This document shows, piece after piece, positions 21,863 to 35,207 of a DNA stretch of 64,000 nt. The position numbers were made by a program, and so were the translations under genes. The notes under the pieces were generated by a model. The model made no database searches. It was not told the DNA's origin and was given only the letters and a program-made list of their open reading frames with translations. How positions within the stretch are numbered: position 1 is the stretch's first letter; each line of letters starts with the position of its first letter. Source of the stretch: Deinococcus depolymerans (GTDB lineage Bacteria; Deinococcota; Deinococci; Deinococcales; Deinococcaceae); the NCBI RefSeq assembly GCF_039522025.1, contig NZ_BAAADB010000022.1:7588-71587 (forward strand). Reading direction: 5' to 3'.

Positions 21863-23323
21863 ATGACTGCTCCCCCCGCAGGACCGCCCCCCGCGCTGGA
21901 CGCCGTCGTGATCGGGGCCGGACCGAACGGCCTGTCGGCGGCCGTGACCCTGGCCCGCGCGGGCCTGCGCGTGCAGGTGATCGAGGCGCACGACCGGGTC
22001 GGGGGCGGCCTGAGCAGCGCGCCCCTGACCCTGCCCGGCTTCGTGCATGACTTCGGGTCGGCCATTCACCCGCTGGCCGCCGCGAGCCCCGCGTTCCGGC
22101 AGTGGCCGCTGCATGCCTTCGGGCTGGACTGGGTTCACCCGGACGCCCCCGTGGCGCACCCGCTGCCGGGTGGGCGCAGCGTGACGCTGGAACGCGACCT
22201 GCACGCCACCGCCGACGCCCTGGGCCGCGACGGCCCGGCCTGGGTGCGCCTGATGGCCCCGCTGCTGGCCGACTGGGAGGGCCTGCTGGACGACATCCTG
22301 CGCCCGCTGCCGCGCGTGCCCTCGCACCCGCTGACCCTGGCCCGCTTCGGGCTGCGGGGCCTGCCGCCCGCCGCGCTGCTGGGAGACACCCTGTTCCGCA
22401 CGCCCGAGGCCCGCGCGCTGTGGGCCGGACTGGCCGCGCACAGCACCCTGCCGCTGGGCACGCCCGGCACGTCCGCCATGACGCTGGTGCTGGCGCTGCT
22501 GGGCCACGCGGTCGGCTGGCCATTCCCGCGCGGGGGCGCGCAGGCCCTGGCGGACGCGCTACGCGCCTACCTGGAGTACCTGGGAGGCACGGTCGTGACC
22601 GGCGTGACCGTCGCGGACGCCCGCGACCTCCCGCCCGCCCGCGTGACCCTGGTGGACAGCAGCCCCGCCGTGCTGCTGGGCATCCTCGGCGACCGCGCCC
22701 CCGCCCGCTACCGCGCCGCGCTGGAAGGCTACCGCTACGGTCCGGGCATCCAGAAGTTCGATTACGCCCTGTCCGGCCCGATGCCCTGGCAGGACCCGCG
22801 CGTGGCCCGCGCCGCCACCGTGCACATCGGCGGGCACGCGGCCGACATCGCCGCCGCCGAGGCCGCCGCGCAGACCCGCCTGCACCCGCGCCCGTACGTG
22901 CTGGCCGCGCAGCACACCCTGTTCGACCCCAGCCGCGCCCCCGCCGGGAGGCACACCTTCTGGGCATACGCGCACGTCCCGAACGGCCGCGACCAGGACG
23001 TCAGGGCGCAGATCGAGGCGCAGATCGACCGCTTCGCGCCCGGCTGGGAGGGGCTGATCCTGGCCCGCACCCGCACGACCGCCCCGCAACTCCAGGCGTT
23101 CAGTCCGGTCTTCCACGGCGGGGACGTGAACGGCGGGCGCGGCGACCTGCGCGGCCTGCTGGCCCGCCCGGTGCCCACGCCCACCCCTTACCGCACGCCG
23201 GTGAAAGGGGTGTACCTGTGCTCCAGCGCCACGCCGCCCGGCGGCGGCATTCACGGCATGGCCGGACACCACGCGGCGCTGGCCGCCCTGAAAGACGAGT
23301 TCAGGTTGCAGGTCGAACGTTGA
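21863..23323 (+). CDS. CrtI/phytoene desaturase-like FAD oxidoreductase
   Basis: 486 residues. The N-terminal dinucleotide-binding fold is [20 protein letters not shown] followed by the acidic [11 protein letters not shown]; the C-terminus has [19 protein letters not shown], the flavin-binding signature of CrtI-type carotenoid desaturases and isomerases. Many relatives are annotated only as NAD(P)/FAD-dependent oxidoreductases, and no carotenoid gene is adjacent, so the substrate is open. TACGCT lies 6 nt before the ATG (leaderless). The stop codon is inside a 16-bp inverted repeat. Confidence 0.82.
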   Translation: MTAPPAGPPPALDAVVIGAGPNGLSAAVTLARAGLRVQVIEAHDRVGGGLSSAPLTLPGFVHDFGSAIHPLAAASPAFRQWPLHAFGLDWVHPDAPVAHPLPGGRSVTLERDLHATADALGRDGPAWVRLMAPLLADWEGLLDDILRPLPRVPSHPLTLARFGLRGLPPAALLGDTLFRTPEARALWAGLAAHSTLPLGTPGTSAMTLVLALLGHAVGWPFPRGGAQALADALRAYLEYLGGTVVTGVTVADARDLPPARVTLVDSSPAVLLGILGDRAPARYRAALEGYRYGPGIQKFDYALSGPMPWQDPRVARAATVHIGGHAADIAAAEAAAQTRLHPRPYVLAAQHTLFDPSRAPAGRHTFWAYAHVPNGRDQDVRAQIEAQIDRFAPGWEGLILARTRTTAPQLQAFSPVFHGGDVNGGRGDLRGLLARPVPTPTPYRTPVKGVYLCSSATPPGGGIHGMAGHHAALAALKDEFRLQVER

Positions 23324-23361
23324 TGGTTGACGGGGCTTGACTCCATCAACCATCAACGTTC
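23315..23361. terminator. 16-bp perfect inverted repeat overlapping a stop codon
   Basis: Arms GAACGTTGATGGTTGA and complement, 15-nt loop; the left arm includes the last codons and TGA of the oxidoreductase gene. Convergent with dnaJ. No T tract, so terminator function is likely but unproven. Confidence 0.6.
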
Positions 23362-23380
23362 AACCATCCACTCTCTTCGC

Positions 23381-24505
23381 CTACTCTCCCCGGAAGATCT
23401 TCCCGACCTTGCCGAGCAGGCCCTCGTGCCGCTCGTTCACCTCGTCCCCGACCGCGCGCGCGTAGGCGTGCAGGGCCTCGCGCGCCTCGGGCGTCAGCTG
23501 GCCGGGTTTCGGCACGATGACGTCGTACTCGACGATCAGGTCACCCGTGCCGGACCCCTGGAGGCGCGGCATGCCCTGACCGCGCAGGCGGTGCAGTTCG
23601 CCGTGCTGCGTGCCGGCCTTCACCTCGACCACCTGCGGGCCGTCCAGGGTGGGGACCGTGACCTGCCCGCCCAGCGCGGCCTTCGCGAACCCGATCTTCG
23701 CCGTGTGGATCAGGTGCTCCTGCTCGCGGCGCAACTCCGGGTGTTTCTCCATCTCGATGTGCACGTACAGGTCGCCGTTCCCGCCCGGACCCTCGTTGCC
23801 CATGCCGCTCACGCGGATGCGGTAACCCTCGTCGATCCCCCTGGGGAGCTTCACGCTGACCTTCTCGCTCTTCAGGGTGCGGCCCCGGCCCTTGCAGACC
23901 GTGCAGGGATCCTGAACGGTCTGACCCTCGCCCCGGCAGGTGGGGCAGGCCTGCTGCGTCTCAACCACGCCGAAGATCGTGCGCGCCTGCGCCCGCACCG
24001 CGCCCGCACCGCCGCAGGTGGGGCAGGTCTTCGGGGGTTTCCCGCCCGGCTCGGTTTTCGTGCCGTGGCAGTGATCGCAGGCGGTCAGGCGGTCCACGCT
24101 GACCTGAATCTCCTCGCCCGCGCGGGCCTGGGCCAGCGTCACGTGCGCCTCGGTTTCCAGGTCGTCCCCGCGCGCCGGGCCACGGCGGCCACCCCGGCCG
24201 CCCACCGCGCCGCCGAACAGCTGCTCGAAGATGTCCATCGGGTCGAAGCCCGCGCCGCCCATCCCGCCGAACGGATCGCCGCCCGGCATCCCCGCGCCCG
24301 GCGCGCTGCCGTACCGGTCGAAGTGCGCGCGTTTCTCGGCGTCACTGAGAACCGCGTACGCCTCGTTGATCTGCGTGAACTTCTCGGCCGCGCCCTCTTC
24401 CTTGTTGCGGTCCGGGTGGTACTTCAACGCCAGTTTGCGGTAAGCGGATTTGATTTCATCGGCACTTGCCGTACGGGCCACGCCCAGCAGTTCGTAGTAG
24501 TCCAT
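23381..24505 (-). CDS. dnaJ: Chaperone protein DnaJ
   Basis: Hsp40 co-chaperone that stimulates DnaK and holds unfolded protein. 374 residues, complete type I layout: J domain with HPD (KYHPDRN), Gly/Phe/Met-rich linker (residues ~68-105), four zinc-binding CxxCxGxG repeats ([32 protein letters not shown]) and C-terminal substrate-binding domains. The first repeat deviates at the last Gly. dnaK and grpE are not adjacent. The ~200-nt upstream region has no recognised CIRCE element. Confidence 0.95.
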   Translation of the reverse strand: MDYYELLGVARTASADEIKSAYRKLALKYHPDRNKEEGAAEKFTQINEAYAVLSDAEKRAHFDRYGSAPGAGMPGGDPFGGMGGAGFDPMDIFEQLFGGAVGGRGGRRGPARGDDLETEAHVTLAQARAGEEIQVSVDRLTACDHCHGTKTEPGGKPPKTCPTCGGAGAVRAQARTIFGVVETQQACPTCRGEGQTVQDPCTVCKGRGRTLKSEKVSVKLPRGIDEGYRIRVSGMGNEGPGGNGDLYVHIEMEKHPELRREQEHLIHTAKIGFAKAALGGQVTVPTLDGPQVVEVKAGTQHGELHRLRGQGMPRLQGSGTGDLIVEYDVIVPKPGQLTPEAREALHAYARAVGDEVNERHEGLLGKVGKIFRGE

Positions 24506-24646
24506 GAGTCGTTTATCGCCTCGGCACCCACCAGACTCCCACGGCGGCCGTCACGCCGCCAGGACCGGGTGCCGGGCCTCCAGCAAGCAGGTTAACACGA
24601 CCACACTCAGGAAAAGTAGGCACGGGAGCACACGGTGGGGGGCAGG

Positions 24647-24684
24647 GGGAGCGGGGAGTGGCCCCCCATCCACTCCCCGCTCCC
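24647..24684. terminator. 15-bp perfect hairpin after trpS
   Basis: Arms GGGAGCGGGGAGTGG and complement with an 8-nt loop, 20 nt past the trpS stop. No T tract on the minus strand. Confidence 0.6.
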
Positions 24685-24705
24685 TCCCTGCTGCAGCCGG
24701 GCTGC

Positions 24706-25870
<1,165 letters not shown>

Positions 25871-25997
25871 GCCCCGCAGCATGCCGCACGGGGGGAACGG
25901 GAAGCATCCGCCAGATGGCGAAGGGAAAGTGGTGCGCGGGAGGCAATGCGCGGGCAAAAGCTGGTCACCGCGCCCCGCCTCCTGCCTCCTGCGCCCG

Positions 25998-27023
<1,026 letters not shown>

Positions 27024-27235
27024 CGTGCCGGGCAGCGCGGTGTCGGCGGACGCGGTGGCGGACGGTTCAGTGGCGGGGGTCACGGGCGCAGTTCTACCCC
27101 GCGCGGACAGGGGACGCAATGCCGCCGCTCACAGGGGGGTCGCCTGGGCCGGACGGAGCGGCCGCGCCAGGAGTCACAAGTGTCGCTTAAGACCGCCGGG
27201 AACGCGTGGGGCCGGGGTGCCGTAGGCTGGGAGGC

Positions 27236-27373
<138 letters not shown>

Positions 27374-27469
27374 CACCGGCCTCCGGTGGCCGCTTCCCGT
27401 TCCGCGGGGGGGCGCGGGGGACCGCGGCGGTGTCCACGGCGGGGACCGGGAGACGCTACTCTGTCGGGC

Positions 27470-27895
27470 ATGACTGATCCCGCCCCGCAGCAGTTCAAGA
27501 GTGCCAGCAGTGGTCGCCTGGTCGTGCCGGGCTGGATGAACCTCGTCCCCGGACACGCGGACGCCGTGGAGATCCAGCTGGACGTCGCGAAGGGCGACCT
27601 GGGCCGCACGCAGGCCAGCCTGCTGATCGAGTACTGGGCCACCCCAGACGACCTGACCCTGCAGAGCGTGCTGCCCGTGCGGGCGTTCACGGCCGCGCCG
27701 GAAAGCTGGTGCGCGTTCGTGCCCGCGAGGGGGCGGGTTCTGGTGCGCGCCATCGACCCGCAGCCGAACCCGCCGGTCCTGGCGAGCCACTGGATCAACG
27801 TGGACCCCGCCACGCCCGCCGGGACGACCGTGAACGTGACCGTGAACTTCCCCGCGCAGGTGACGCCCATCCAGTCCCTGATGAATCCCAACTGA
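27470..27895 (+). CDS. Conserved-looking protein of unknown function
   Basis: 141 residues, soluble, beta-rich by composition, with FKSASSGRLVVPGWMNLVPGH near the start and a C-terminus of short Val/Thr strands (TTVNVTVNFPAQVTPIQ). No family recognised. TACTCT lies 7 nt before the ATG, fixing the start inside a longer frame. The TGA stop is also the left target duplication of repeat copy B. Confidence 0.7.
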   Translation: MTDPAPQQFKSASSGRLVVPGWMNLVPGHADAVEIQLDVAKGDLGRTQASLLIEYWATPDDLTLQSVLPVRAFTAAPESWCAFVPARGRVLVRAIDPQPNPPVLASHWINVDPATPAGTTVNVTVNFPAQVTPIQSLMNPN

Positions 27896-28053
27896 TACGG
27901 ATTCCGTTTGTTTCGCCGACAATCCGGAAGTTCACCGGATTGCCAGCTGCACATCCGGAACCCGCCCAGCTCCTTCTCTGCGGAGCAGCTCTCCGAGTCG
28001 CATCCGCTCGGATTGAATAGTCTTTGTAGCCCATTCAATCGGAGTCCGTATGA
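27893..28053. repeat. TGA-flanked miniature element, copy B (full type, inverted)
   Basis: 155-bp core in the opposite orientation to copy A, flanked by TGA on both sides; the left TGA is the stop of the preceding gene. The right TGA is followed by TACGGACT, the start of a second, truncated element end. Confidence 0.92.
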
Positions 28054-28071
28054 TACGGACTGGCCGACCTT

Positions 28072-28100
28072 GCGCCGCCCCGCTGGACCGGGGGCGGCGC
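28072..28100. terminator. Hairpin after mqnB
   Basis: 10-bp perfect arms GCGCCGCCCC / GGGGCGGCGC just past the stop of the minus-strand futalosine hydrolase gene. Confidence 0.6.
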
Positions 28101-28103
28101 GCT

Positions 28104-28832
28104 TCAGTCCAGCAGGGTCAGCAGGGCGGCCTCCACGCCCCGGCGGGTGGCGGCGAGGGCCTGCGGGATGCGCCACGCGGCGCGGTCGCGGGGACCGACG
28201 GGGTTGCTCACGCCGCGCACCTCCAGGCTGGGAACGCCCGCGAGCAGCGCGGCGTGCGCCACCCCGGCCCCCTCCATGCCCTCGGTGAGGGCGCCGGGGT
28301 GTCGGGCTTCCAGGTGCCGCGCGGCCCGGTGATCGCCCGTGACGCTGCCCAGCGTCAGCAGCGGTCCCAGCCGCGCCCCGGCGCGCGCCGCGACCTGCGC
28401 GGCCCGCACCCAGGCGGGGAAGTCCCCGGCAGTCACGGCCGGGTCGGCAGGAGGACCGGCCCCCTCGGGCGCGGGGGGCAGGGCGGACAGGCCCAGCGCC
28501 GTGAAGTTCAGGAACTGCCCGTCGTCCCAGGCGCCCAGGTCCGCCTGGATGATGCGGCTGGACACCGCCAGGTCGCCCGGCGCGAGGCCCGAGGCGGGGT
28601 ACGCGCCGCCGATCCCGGCGCTGATCGCCAGGGCGTACGGGGCGGCCAGCAGGGCACGTTGCGTGGCGAGGGCCGCCGCGACCGGCCCCACGCCGCTCAC
28701 CGTGACCTGCACGCGCAGCCTCTGACGGTACGTGTCGGTCAGGCCGCTCAGGTGCGCGGCCTCGCCGGGCGTCGCGACCACGATCAGCGCGGCCGGTGGG
28801 TTGGGAGCGGGATGGGCATCGGGGTGGGTCAT
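28104..28832 (-). CDS. mqnB: Futalosine hydrolase
   Basis: Cleaves futalosine to dehypoxanthine futalosine and hypoxanthine in the futalosine route to menaquinone. 242 residues of the purine nucleoside phosphorylase/MTA nucleosidase fold: ISAGIGGAYPASGLAPGDLAVSS, and the substrate-binding EGMEGAGVAHAALLAGVPSLEVRGVSNPVGPRDR, where VRGVSN and GxRDR are characteristic of MqnB rather than MTAN. TACCCT lies 7 nt before the ATG. No other mqn gene is in the window. Confidence 0.87.
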   Translation of the reverse strand: MTHPDAHPAPNPPAALIVVATPGEAAHLSGLTDTYRQRLRVQVTVSGVGPVAAALATQRALLAAPYALAISAGIGGAYPASGLAPGDLAVSSRIIQADLGAWDDGQFLNFTALGLSALPPAPEGAGPPADPAVTAGDFPAWVRAAQVAARAGARLGPLLTLGSVTGDHRAARHLEARHPGALTEGMEGAGVAHAALLAGVPSLEVRGVSNPVGPRDRAAWRIPQALAATRRGVEAALLTLLD

Positions 28833-28891
28833 GGCGGGCAGGGTAACGCGTGCCCGGCGGGCGCGTGGGGGGCGGGTGTACCCTGGTGGGC

Positions 28892-29620
28892 ATGACGCTG
28901 TTTCGACTGGACGGCAGGCGCGCGCTGGTGACGGGTGGCAGTAAGGGCATCGGGCTGGCGGCGGCGCACGACCTGATCCGCATGGGGGCGCACGTGACGG
29001 TCGCGGCGCGCGGCGAGGACGCCCTGAAACGCGCCGCCGACGCGATCGGGGCGCGCTGGGTGGTCGCGGATGTCAGCACCCCGGAGGGCGTGCAGGCGGC
29101 CGTGGCGGCGGCCGGTGACGTGGACATCCTGGTCAGCAACGCGGGCGGCCCGGCGGCCGGACTGCCCAGCGGCGTCAGCGAGGACGCCTGGGCGCAGGGC
29201 TTCCAGACGACCTTCATGAGTACCGTGCGGCTGGCGAACGCGACCGTGCCGGCCATGCGTGCGCGCGGGTGGGGGCGGGTGATCGCCGTCACCAGCCTGA
29301 CGGTGGGCCGGCCCTCCCCCACCCTGCCGGTCAGCAACGCGTTGCGGGCCGGGGTGACCAACTACCTGCGGACCCTGGCGCTGGAGGTCGCGGCCGACGG
29401 CGTGACCTGCAACACGGTCGCGCCCGGCTACACCGCCACCGAGCGCCTGCGGCAGCTGCACGCCGACCCGCAGGACGCGAAGAAGCTCGCGGCGCGCATC
29501 CCGGCCCGGCGCTTCGGGGAGCCGAACGAGGTCGCGGCGGCCGTGGCGTTCCTGGCCTCAAAGGAAGCCGCGTACATGACGGGGCAGGAACTGCTCGTGG
29601 ACGGCGGCTGGAGCATCTGA
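28892..29620 (+). CDS. Short-chain dehydrogenase-like protein lacking the YxxxK pair
   Basis: 242 residues with an intact SDR cofactor site (TGGSKGIGLAAA, residues ~15-26) and NAGG. Where classical enzymes have Tyr-x-x-x-Lys, this one reads VSNALRAG, so the catalytic Tyr and Lys are missing; the Ser of TSLTVG is kept. This matches an atypical FabG-like SDR subgroup known to lack the perfect tetrad. It may bind NAD(P) and catalyse something else, or be non-catalytic. TACCCT lies 7 nt before the ATG. Confidence 0.85.
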   Translation: MTLFRLDGRRALVTGGSKGIGLAAAHDLIRMGAHVTVAARGEDALKRAADAIGARWVVADVSTPEGVQAAVAAAGDVDILVSNAGGPAAGLPSGVSEDAWAQGFQTTFMSTVRLANATVPAMRARGWGRVIAVTSLTVGRPSPTLPVSNALRAGVTNYLRTLALEVAADGVTCNTVAPGYTATERLRQLHADPQDAKKLAARIPARRFGEPNEVAAAVAFLASKEAAYMTGQELLVDGGWSI

Positions 29621-29847
29621 CGCCAACCACACGCTCCGCCCTGCACGGCTTTCACGCTCCGCTGACCGGCCCCCATTAAGGTTTGATAGGTGAGCTGCGC
29701 CTGATCCGATTCCGGCGCCATCGCATACCTTCATGTCAGAAGCGTTCCCGTCCGGCCCCCCGGCCGGAACCCGGACCTCCCTCCCACCCCCCCGACCTCT
29801 ATTCACCCCGTGGCCGCGCAGCAGCCCGGCCCGCAAGGAGCCACATC

Positions 29848-30078
29848 ATGGGACCCCTCGAAATCATCCTGATCGTTGTCGTCATCGCCCTGATCTTCGG
29901 CGCCCGCAAACTCCCGGAACTCGGCAAGGGCCTCGGGCAGGGCATCAAGGAATTCAAGAAGGAAACGCACGAGCCGGTCGCGCCCGTCACGGACGTCGCC
30001 TCGCGTCAGCTGGATCCCGTGACGGGCGCGCCCATCGTCACCGAGCAGGCCGCGCCCGTCACCGAACGGCGCAACTGA
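29848..30078 (+). CDS. tatA: Sec-independent translocase protein TatA
   Basis: 76 residues: one N-terminal transmembrane helix (LEIILIVVVIALIFG), the FGARKLPELGKGLGQG hinge and amphipathic helix diagnostic of TatA, then a polar tail. Forms the variable pore that moves folded twin-arginine proteins. AAGGAG lies upstream of the ATG. tatC follows after 10 nt, so the pair is an operon; no separate tatB is present, suggesting a minimal TatAC system with a bifunctional TatA (inference). Confidence 0.93.
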   Translation: MGPLEIILIVVVIALIFGARKLPELGKGLGQGIKEFKKETHEPVAPVTDVASRQLDPVTGAPIVTEQAAPVTERRN

Positions 30079-30088
30079 GGACCGGACC

Positions 30089-30877
30089 ATGACCGCCGAT
30101 CCGAACGCCAACCTGAAAAGCGCGCCGCTGTTCGACCACCTCGAGGAACTGCGTAAACGCATCGTGATCAGCGCGGTCTTCCTGGTGATCGGCATGATTG
30201 CCGCGTTCCAGTACCGTCTGCAACTGCTGGAACTGGTGAAGGTGCCCCTGAACGCCTCGGTGCTGTACCAGCAGGACAAGGTGCAGCTGGTCACGCTGAA
30301 CCTGACCGATCAGTTCATCCTGAGCCTGAACCTCTCGTTCTGGGCGGGACTGGCGATCGCGCTGCCGTTCATCCTGTCGCAGGTGTGGGCGTTCATCGCG
30401 CCGGGCCTGTACGACCACGAGCGCCGCTGGGCGCTGCCGTTCATCATCGGGGCGGGCTTCTCGTTCATCGTGGGCGCGATCTTCGGGTACACGCTGGTCC
30501 TGCCGACCATGGTGCGCTTCCTGCTGGACTTCCTGAACGGCGCGGTCACACCGATCCTCAGTCTGGGCAGTTACATCGGGACGGTCACGACCTTCCTGGT
30601 GGCGTTCGGCCTGTCGTTCGAACTACCGATCCTGGCCGTGATCCTGACCCGCATCGGCATCGTGAACCACGTGCTGCTGCGCAAGGGCTGGCGGGTCGCG
30701 CTGGTCGTGATCATGGTGTTCGCCGCGATCATCACGCCCACCCCGGACCCCACGAGCATGCTGATCGTGGCCGTGCCGCTGTACGTGCTGTACGAACTGG
30801 GCGTGGTCCTGTCCCGCGCGTTCCGCCTGCCGCCCATCGAGGAGAGCACCGACGAGACGCCCGCCCTGGGTCTGTAA
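30089..30877 (+). CDS. tatC: Sec-independent translocase protein TatC
   Basis: 262 residues with six transmembrane helices. TatC signatures: FDHLEELRKRIVIS at the N-terminus, FWAGLAIALPFILSQVWAFIAPGLYDHERR, FGLSFELPI and ITPTPDP (TPDP loop). It receives the twin-arginine signal peptide. GAGGACC precedes the ATG. Confidence 0.95.
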   Translation: MTADPNANLKSAPLFDHLEELRKRIVISAVFLVIGMIAAFQYRLQLLELVKVPLNASVLYQQDKVQLVTLNLTDQFILSLNLSFWAGLAIALPFILSQVWAFIAPGLYDHERRWALPFIIGAGFSFIVGAIFGYTLVLPTMVRFLLDFLNGAVTPILSLGSYIGTVTTFLVAFGLSFELPILAVILTRIGIVNHVLLRKGWRVALVVIMVFAAIITPTPDPTSMLIVAVPLYVLYELGVVLSRAFRLPPIEESTDETPALGL

Positions 30878-31006
30878 TCCCCACCGCCCCCTCTCCCTGG
30901 CGCGTTCAGGCTCGCAGCAGCCGGACGCGCCTCTTCATGCCGGGCAGATGCCGGGCGCGTCGGCCCGAACCCCGCCCGGCAGAAAGCCCTAGACTGCGAG
31001 GCACAT

Positions 31007-31933
<927 letters not shown>

Positions 31934-31961
31934 TCCACGCACCTGCCGGGGCCCACCTGCC

Positions 31962-31992
31962 GGGGCCGCCACGTCAAGCGCGTGGTGGCCCC
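31962..31992 (+). terminator. Hairpin between lgt and glmU
   Basis: 12-bp arms GGGGCCGCCACG / CGTGGTGGCCCC (one G-T) with a 7-nt loop; no T tract. Just before it a 14-bp direct repeat CACCTGCCGGGGCC occurs twice in tandem. Confidence 0.55.
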
Positions 31993-32059
31993 GCTGCCGT
32001 GGCAGGCGGCCCTGCCCTGACGGCGCGCGCGACAGGGCGCTGGTACACTTCGGGGCGGT

Positions 32060-33508
32060 ATGACTGATACGAACCGTCCGCTGGACGTGGTGATCCTGGC
32101 CGCCGGTCAGGGAACGCGCATGAAATCCTCGCTGCCCAAGGTGCTGCACCCGGTCGCGGGCCGCCCGATGGTCGCGTGGGCCGTGAAGGCCGCGCAGGAA
32201 CTCGGCGCGCGGAACGTGGTCGTCGTGACCGGACACGGCGCCGGGGCGGTCGAGGCGGCCCTGGCCGGCAGCGGCGTGGTGTTCGCGCGGCAGGAGCAGC
32301 AGCTGGGCACCGGGAACGCCTTCCTGGCGGGCATGGACGCCCTGGACGACCACGAGAACGCGGACGTGCTGGTCCTGTACGGCGACACGCCGCTGCTGCG
32401 CACCGAGACGCTCCGCGACCTGCTGGCCGACCACCGCACGCGGGGCGGGGCCTTCACGGTCCTGACCGGCGTGCTGCCGGACGCGACCGGGTACGGCCGG
32501 ATCATCCGGGACGCGCAGGGGAACGTGGAACGCATCGTGGAGCAGAAGGACGCCACGCCCGAGGAACGCGCCGTGCAGGAATTCAACTCCGGGGTGTACC
32601 TGATGGACGCCCGCGCGAACGAACTGGCCCACCGCATCACGAACGAGAACGCCAGCGGCGAGTACTACCTGACGGACCTGCTGGGCCTGTACCGCGCCGA
32701 GGGTGCCGAGGCGCACGCCTTCCGCCTGACCGACCCGGACGAGGTCATGGGCGCCAACGACCGCACGGGGCTGGCCGAGGCGGAGAACATCATCCGGGCG
32801 CGCATCACGCAGGCGCACATGCGGGCCGGGGTGACCATCCACATGCCGGAAACGGTGTACATCGAGGACACGGTCGTGCTGGGCCGCGACGTGACCCTGG
32901 AACCCGGCGTGATCCTGCGCGGCGACACGCGCGTCGCGGACGGCGCCCAGATCGGCGCGTACTCGGTCGTCACGGACAGCGTGCTGGCTGAGGGCGTGGT
33001 CGTGAAGCCGCACAGCGTGCTGGAAGGCGCGCAGGTGGGTGCGCGCAGTGACGTGGGGCCGTTCGCGCGCCTGCGCCCCGGCACCGTGCTGGGCGAGGCG
33101 GTGCACATCGGGAACTTCGTGGAAACCAAGAACGCCCGTCTCGCGCAGGGCGTGAAGGCCGGGCACCTCGCGTACCTGGGTGACGTGAGCATCGGCGACG
33201 AGACGAACGTGGGGGCCGGGACCATCATCGCGAACTTCGACGGGGTGAACAAACACCCCAGCCGCATCGGGGCGGGTGTGTTCATCGGCAGTAACTCCAC
33301 CATCGTCGCGCCCCGCGTGATCGGGGACGCCGCGTTCATCGCGGGCGGCAGCACCGTCCACGACGACGTGCCCGAGGGAGCCCTGGCCGTCGCGCGCGGC
33401 AAGCAGCGCAACCTCGAAGGCTGGTCCCACCGTTACTGGAACGGCCTGCGAGAGAAGGTGCAGACGAAACTGCCGTGGCTGGCCGGGTGGCTCGACCGGC
33501 AGGGCTGA
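32060..33508 (+). CDS. glmU: Bifunctional GlmU (GlcNAc-1-P uridyltransferase / GlcN-1-P acetyltransferase)
   Basis: Makes UDP-GlcNAc for peptidoglycan. 482 residues. N-terminal uridyltransferase with [20 protein letters not shown] (residues ~9-28) and LYGDTPLL; C-terminal left-handed beta-helix of hexapeptide repeats with [11 protein letters not shown] and [18 protein letters not shown], including the acetyltransferase His/Lys region. TACACT lies 10 nt before the ATG. Its TGA stop is the left target duplication of repeat copy C. Confidence 0.96.
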   Translation: MTDTNRPLDVVILAAGQGTRMKSSLPKVLHPVAGRPMVAWAVKAAQELGARNVVVVTGHGAGAVEAALAGSGVVFARQEQQLGTGNAFLAGMDALDDHENADVLVLYGDTPLLRTETLRDLLADHRTRGGAFTVLTGVLPDATGYGRIIRDAQGNVERIVEQKDATPEERAVQEFNSGVYLMDARANELAHRITNENASGEYYLTDLLGLYRAEGAEAHAFRLTDPDEVMGANDRTGLAEAENIIRARITQAHMRAGVTIHMPETVYIEDTVVLGRDVTLEPGVILRGDTRVADGAQIGAYSVVTDSVLAEGVVVKPHSVLEGAQVGARSDVGPFARLRPGTVLGEAVHIGNFVETKNARLAQGVKAGHLAYLGDVSIGDETNVGAGTIIANFDGVNKHPSRIGAGVFIGSNSTIVAPRVIGDAAFIAGGSTVHDDVPEGALAVARGKQRNLEGWSHRYWNGLREKVQTKLPWLAGWLDRQG

Positions 33509-33645
33509 TACGGACTCCGATGGAATGGTTTGCAAAAACCGTTCCATCCGAGCGGACGCGAGCAGGAGAGAAACGGGTTCCGGGCGTGGAGTTGGCAACC
33601 CGGTGCTGTCCTGGGTTGCTAACGAAGCAGACGGAATCCGTATGA
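33506..33645. repeat. TGA-flanked miniature element, copy C (short type)
   Basis: 134-bp core, same orientation as copy A, flanked by perfect TGA duplications; the left TGA is the glmU stop. Lacks the central CGGAG/CTCCG stem-loop seen in full copies. Confidence 0.92.
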
Positions 33646-33660
33646 CGCACGAACCATGAA

Positions 33661-33687
33661 GGGGGACGCCGACCGGTGGCGTCCCCC
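33661..33687. terminator. Convergent terminator hairpin
   Basis: 10-bp perfect arms GGGGGACGCC / GGCGTCCCCC between glmU and the MFS gene. Confidence 0.65.
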
Positions 33688-33701
33688 CACTGCTGCCGGA
33701 T

Positions 33702-35084
33702 TCAGGCCGTGAGGGGCGGCGCTTCGGGCAGCGGGTCCTCCACGCGGCGCAGGTGCGGGTTCAGGAGTTGCGCGGTCGCCAGGACGGCCATCAGCACTCC
33801 GGACCACAGCAGGATCGACCCGGCCCCCACCCGCGCGGCGAGCAGCCCGGCCAGCGCGGTACTGAGGGGCGCGGTGAACTGCGCGATCAGGCGGCGCACG
33901 CTGAACACCCGGCCCTGCAGTTCCGGCGAGACCTGCGCCTGCCAGATGCTCTGCGAGTGCGCGTTCATGATCGGCGTCATCACCCCGAACGACAGCACGC
34001 ACGCGGCCGTCAGGGGCAGGCTGCCCGCCACGCCGCTCAGGGCCTGCGCGGTTCCGGCGGCGATCATGGGCAGCAGCACGCCCAGCACCCGCCGCCGCTT
34101 CAGGCCGCCCGTCACGCTGACCAGCAGGCCGCCCAGCAGCCCCCCGGCACTCAGGGCCGTCCAGAGGGTCGCCAGGGCCGCGCCGGTCCCGTCGGCGGGG
34201 GTGCCCAGCGTGAACCGTACCAGCAGCGGATGCAGGACGCCCACGCCGCTGGTGAGCAGGTTCACGCCCGCGAAGGTCAGCAGCAGGTGCAGCAGCGCGG
34301 GCCGCCGCCCGATGAACGACCACCCGAAACGCATGTCCTGCGCCAGCGAGGGCCGGCCGCGCCCCCCGTCCCGGCGGGGCGGTTGCGGCCAGTGCAGGCG
34401 CGACACCACCGCCGCCGCCAGCAGGAACGACGCCGCGTCGATGCCCAGCGCCAGCGGCACGCCGTCCGGCAGGCCCGCCAGCGCTCCCGCCAGCACGCCC
34501 GGCCCCTCTCCCTGCCGCGCCAGGGCCGGCAGTCCGATCAGCAGCGCCGCCAGCGCCGGACTGAGCAGCCCAGACAGACTCCAGAGGGTCTGCATCAGGC
34601 CGTTCGCGCGCGGCAGGCGGTCGCGCGTGACCAGCGACGAGTAACTCGTGTCGAACGCCGACCCGTGAAACGTACCCACCAGACCCAGCGCAGCCGTGAA
34701 CAGCGTCAGCAGCCACACGGGCGGCGTGCCCAGCGTGACCATCAGCACGCCCAGCGCCAGCAGCAGCGCCCCCAGCAGGTCGCAGGTGATCATCATGCGC
34801 CGCCGGTTCCAGCGGTCCGCCAGCGCCCCCGCCAGCGGCGCCCCCAGAATCGCCGCCGCGCCCCACCCCAGCCCGGTCAGGGCCAGCGCCGCCGCCAGCT
34901 CCGGCTTCTGCGCCTCCAGCGGAAAACGCGACTGCGTCAGGTAGATGTTCATGGCAAACGCACTCAGGCCGCCCCCCAGCACACTCAGCGCCTGCGACCC
35001 CCACAGCCACAGGAACGTCCGCCAGCGGGCCGCGTCCGACAGGACGGGCGGGTCGGGCAGGGAGTCAGCAGGCGGCAGGGTCAT
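33702..35084 (-). CDS. Major facilitator superfamily exporter (DHA3/EntS-like)
   Basis: 460 residues, 12 predicted hydrophobic segments. The loop between helices 2 and 3 has GALADRWNRRRMM, the MFS motif A variant typical of the DHA3 (EntS, macrolide efflux) group; SFGVMTPIMNAHSQSIWQ and VSPELQGRVFSVRRL are further hallmarks of that group. Likely a proton-driven exporter of small hydrophobic molecules; substrate unknown. TACGCT lies 6 nt before the ATG. Confidence 0.88.
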   Translation of the reverse strand: MTLPPADSLPDPPVLSDAARWRTFLWLWGSQALSVLGGGLSAFAMNIYLTQSRFPLEAQKPELAAALALTGLGWGAAAILGAPLAGALADRWNRRRMMITCDLLGALLLALGVLMVTLGTPPVWLLTLFTAALGLVGTFHGSAFDTSYSSLVTRDRLPRANGLMQTLWSLSGLLSPALAALLIGLPALARQGEGPGVLAGALAGLPDGVPLALGIDAASFLLAAAVVSRLHWPQPPRRDGGRGRPSLAQDMRFGWSFIGRRPALLHLLLTFAGVNLLTSGVGVLHPLLVRFTLGTPADGTGAALATLWTALSAGGLLGGLLVSVTGGLKRRRVLGVLLPMIAAGTAQALSGVAGSLPLTAACVLSFGVMTPIMNAHSQSIWQAQVSPELQGRVFSVRRLIAQFTAPLSTALAGLLAARVGAGSILLWSGVLMAVLATAQLLNPHLRRVEDPLPEAPPLTA

Positions 35085-35207
35085 ACGCCCAGCGTAGGGC
35101 AGCGCCCACCGCCGCGAATCCGCACACTGGCCGATACACCCCCGCGCCCCTCACCACTACCCTGCCGGGCATGCTGCGCCGCTCCCGCTGCGCGCTCACG
35201 CGCTGAG

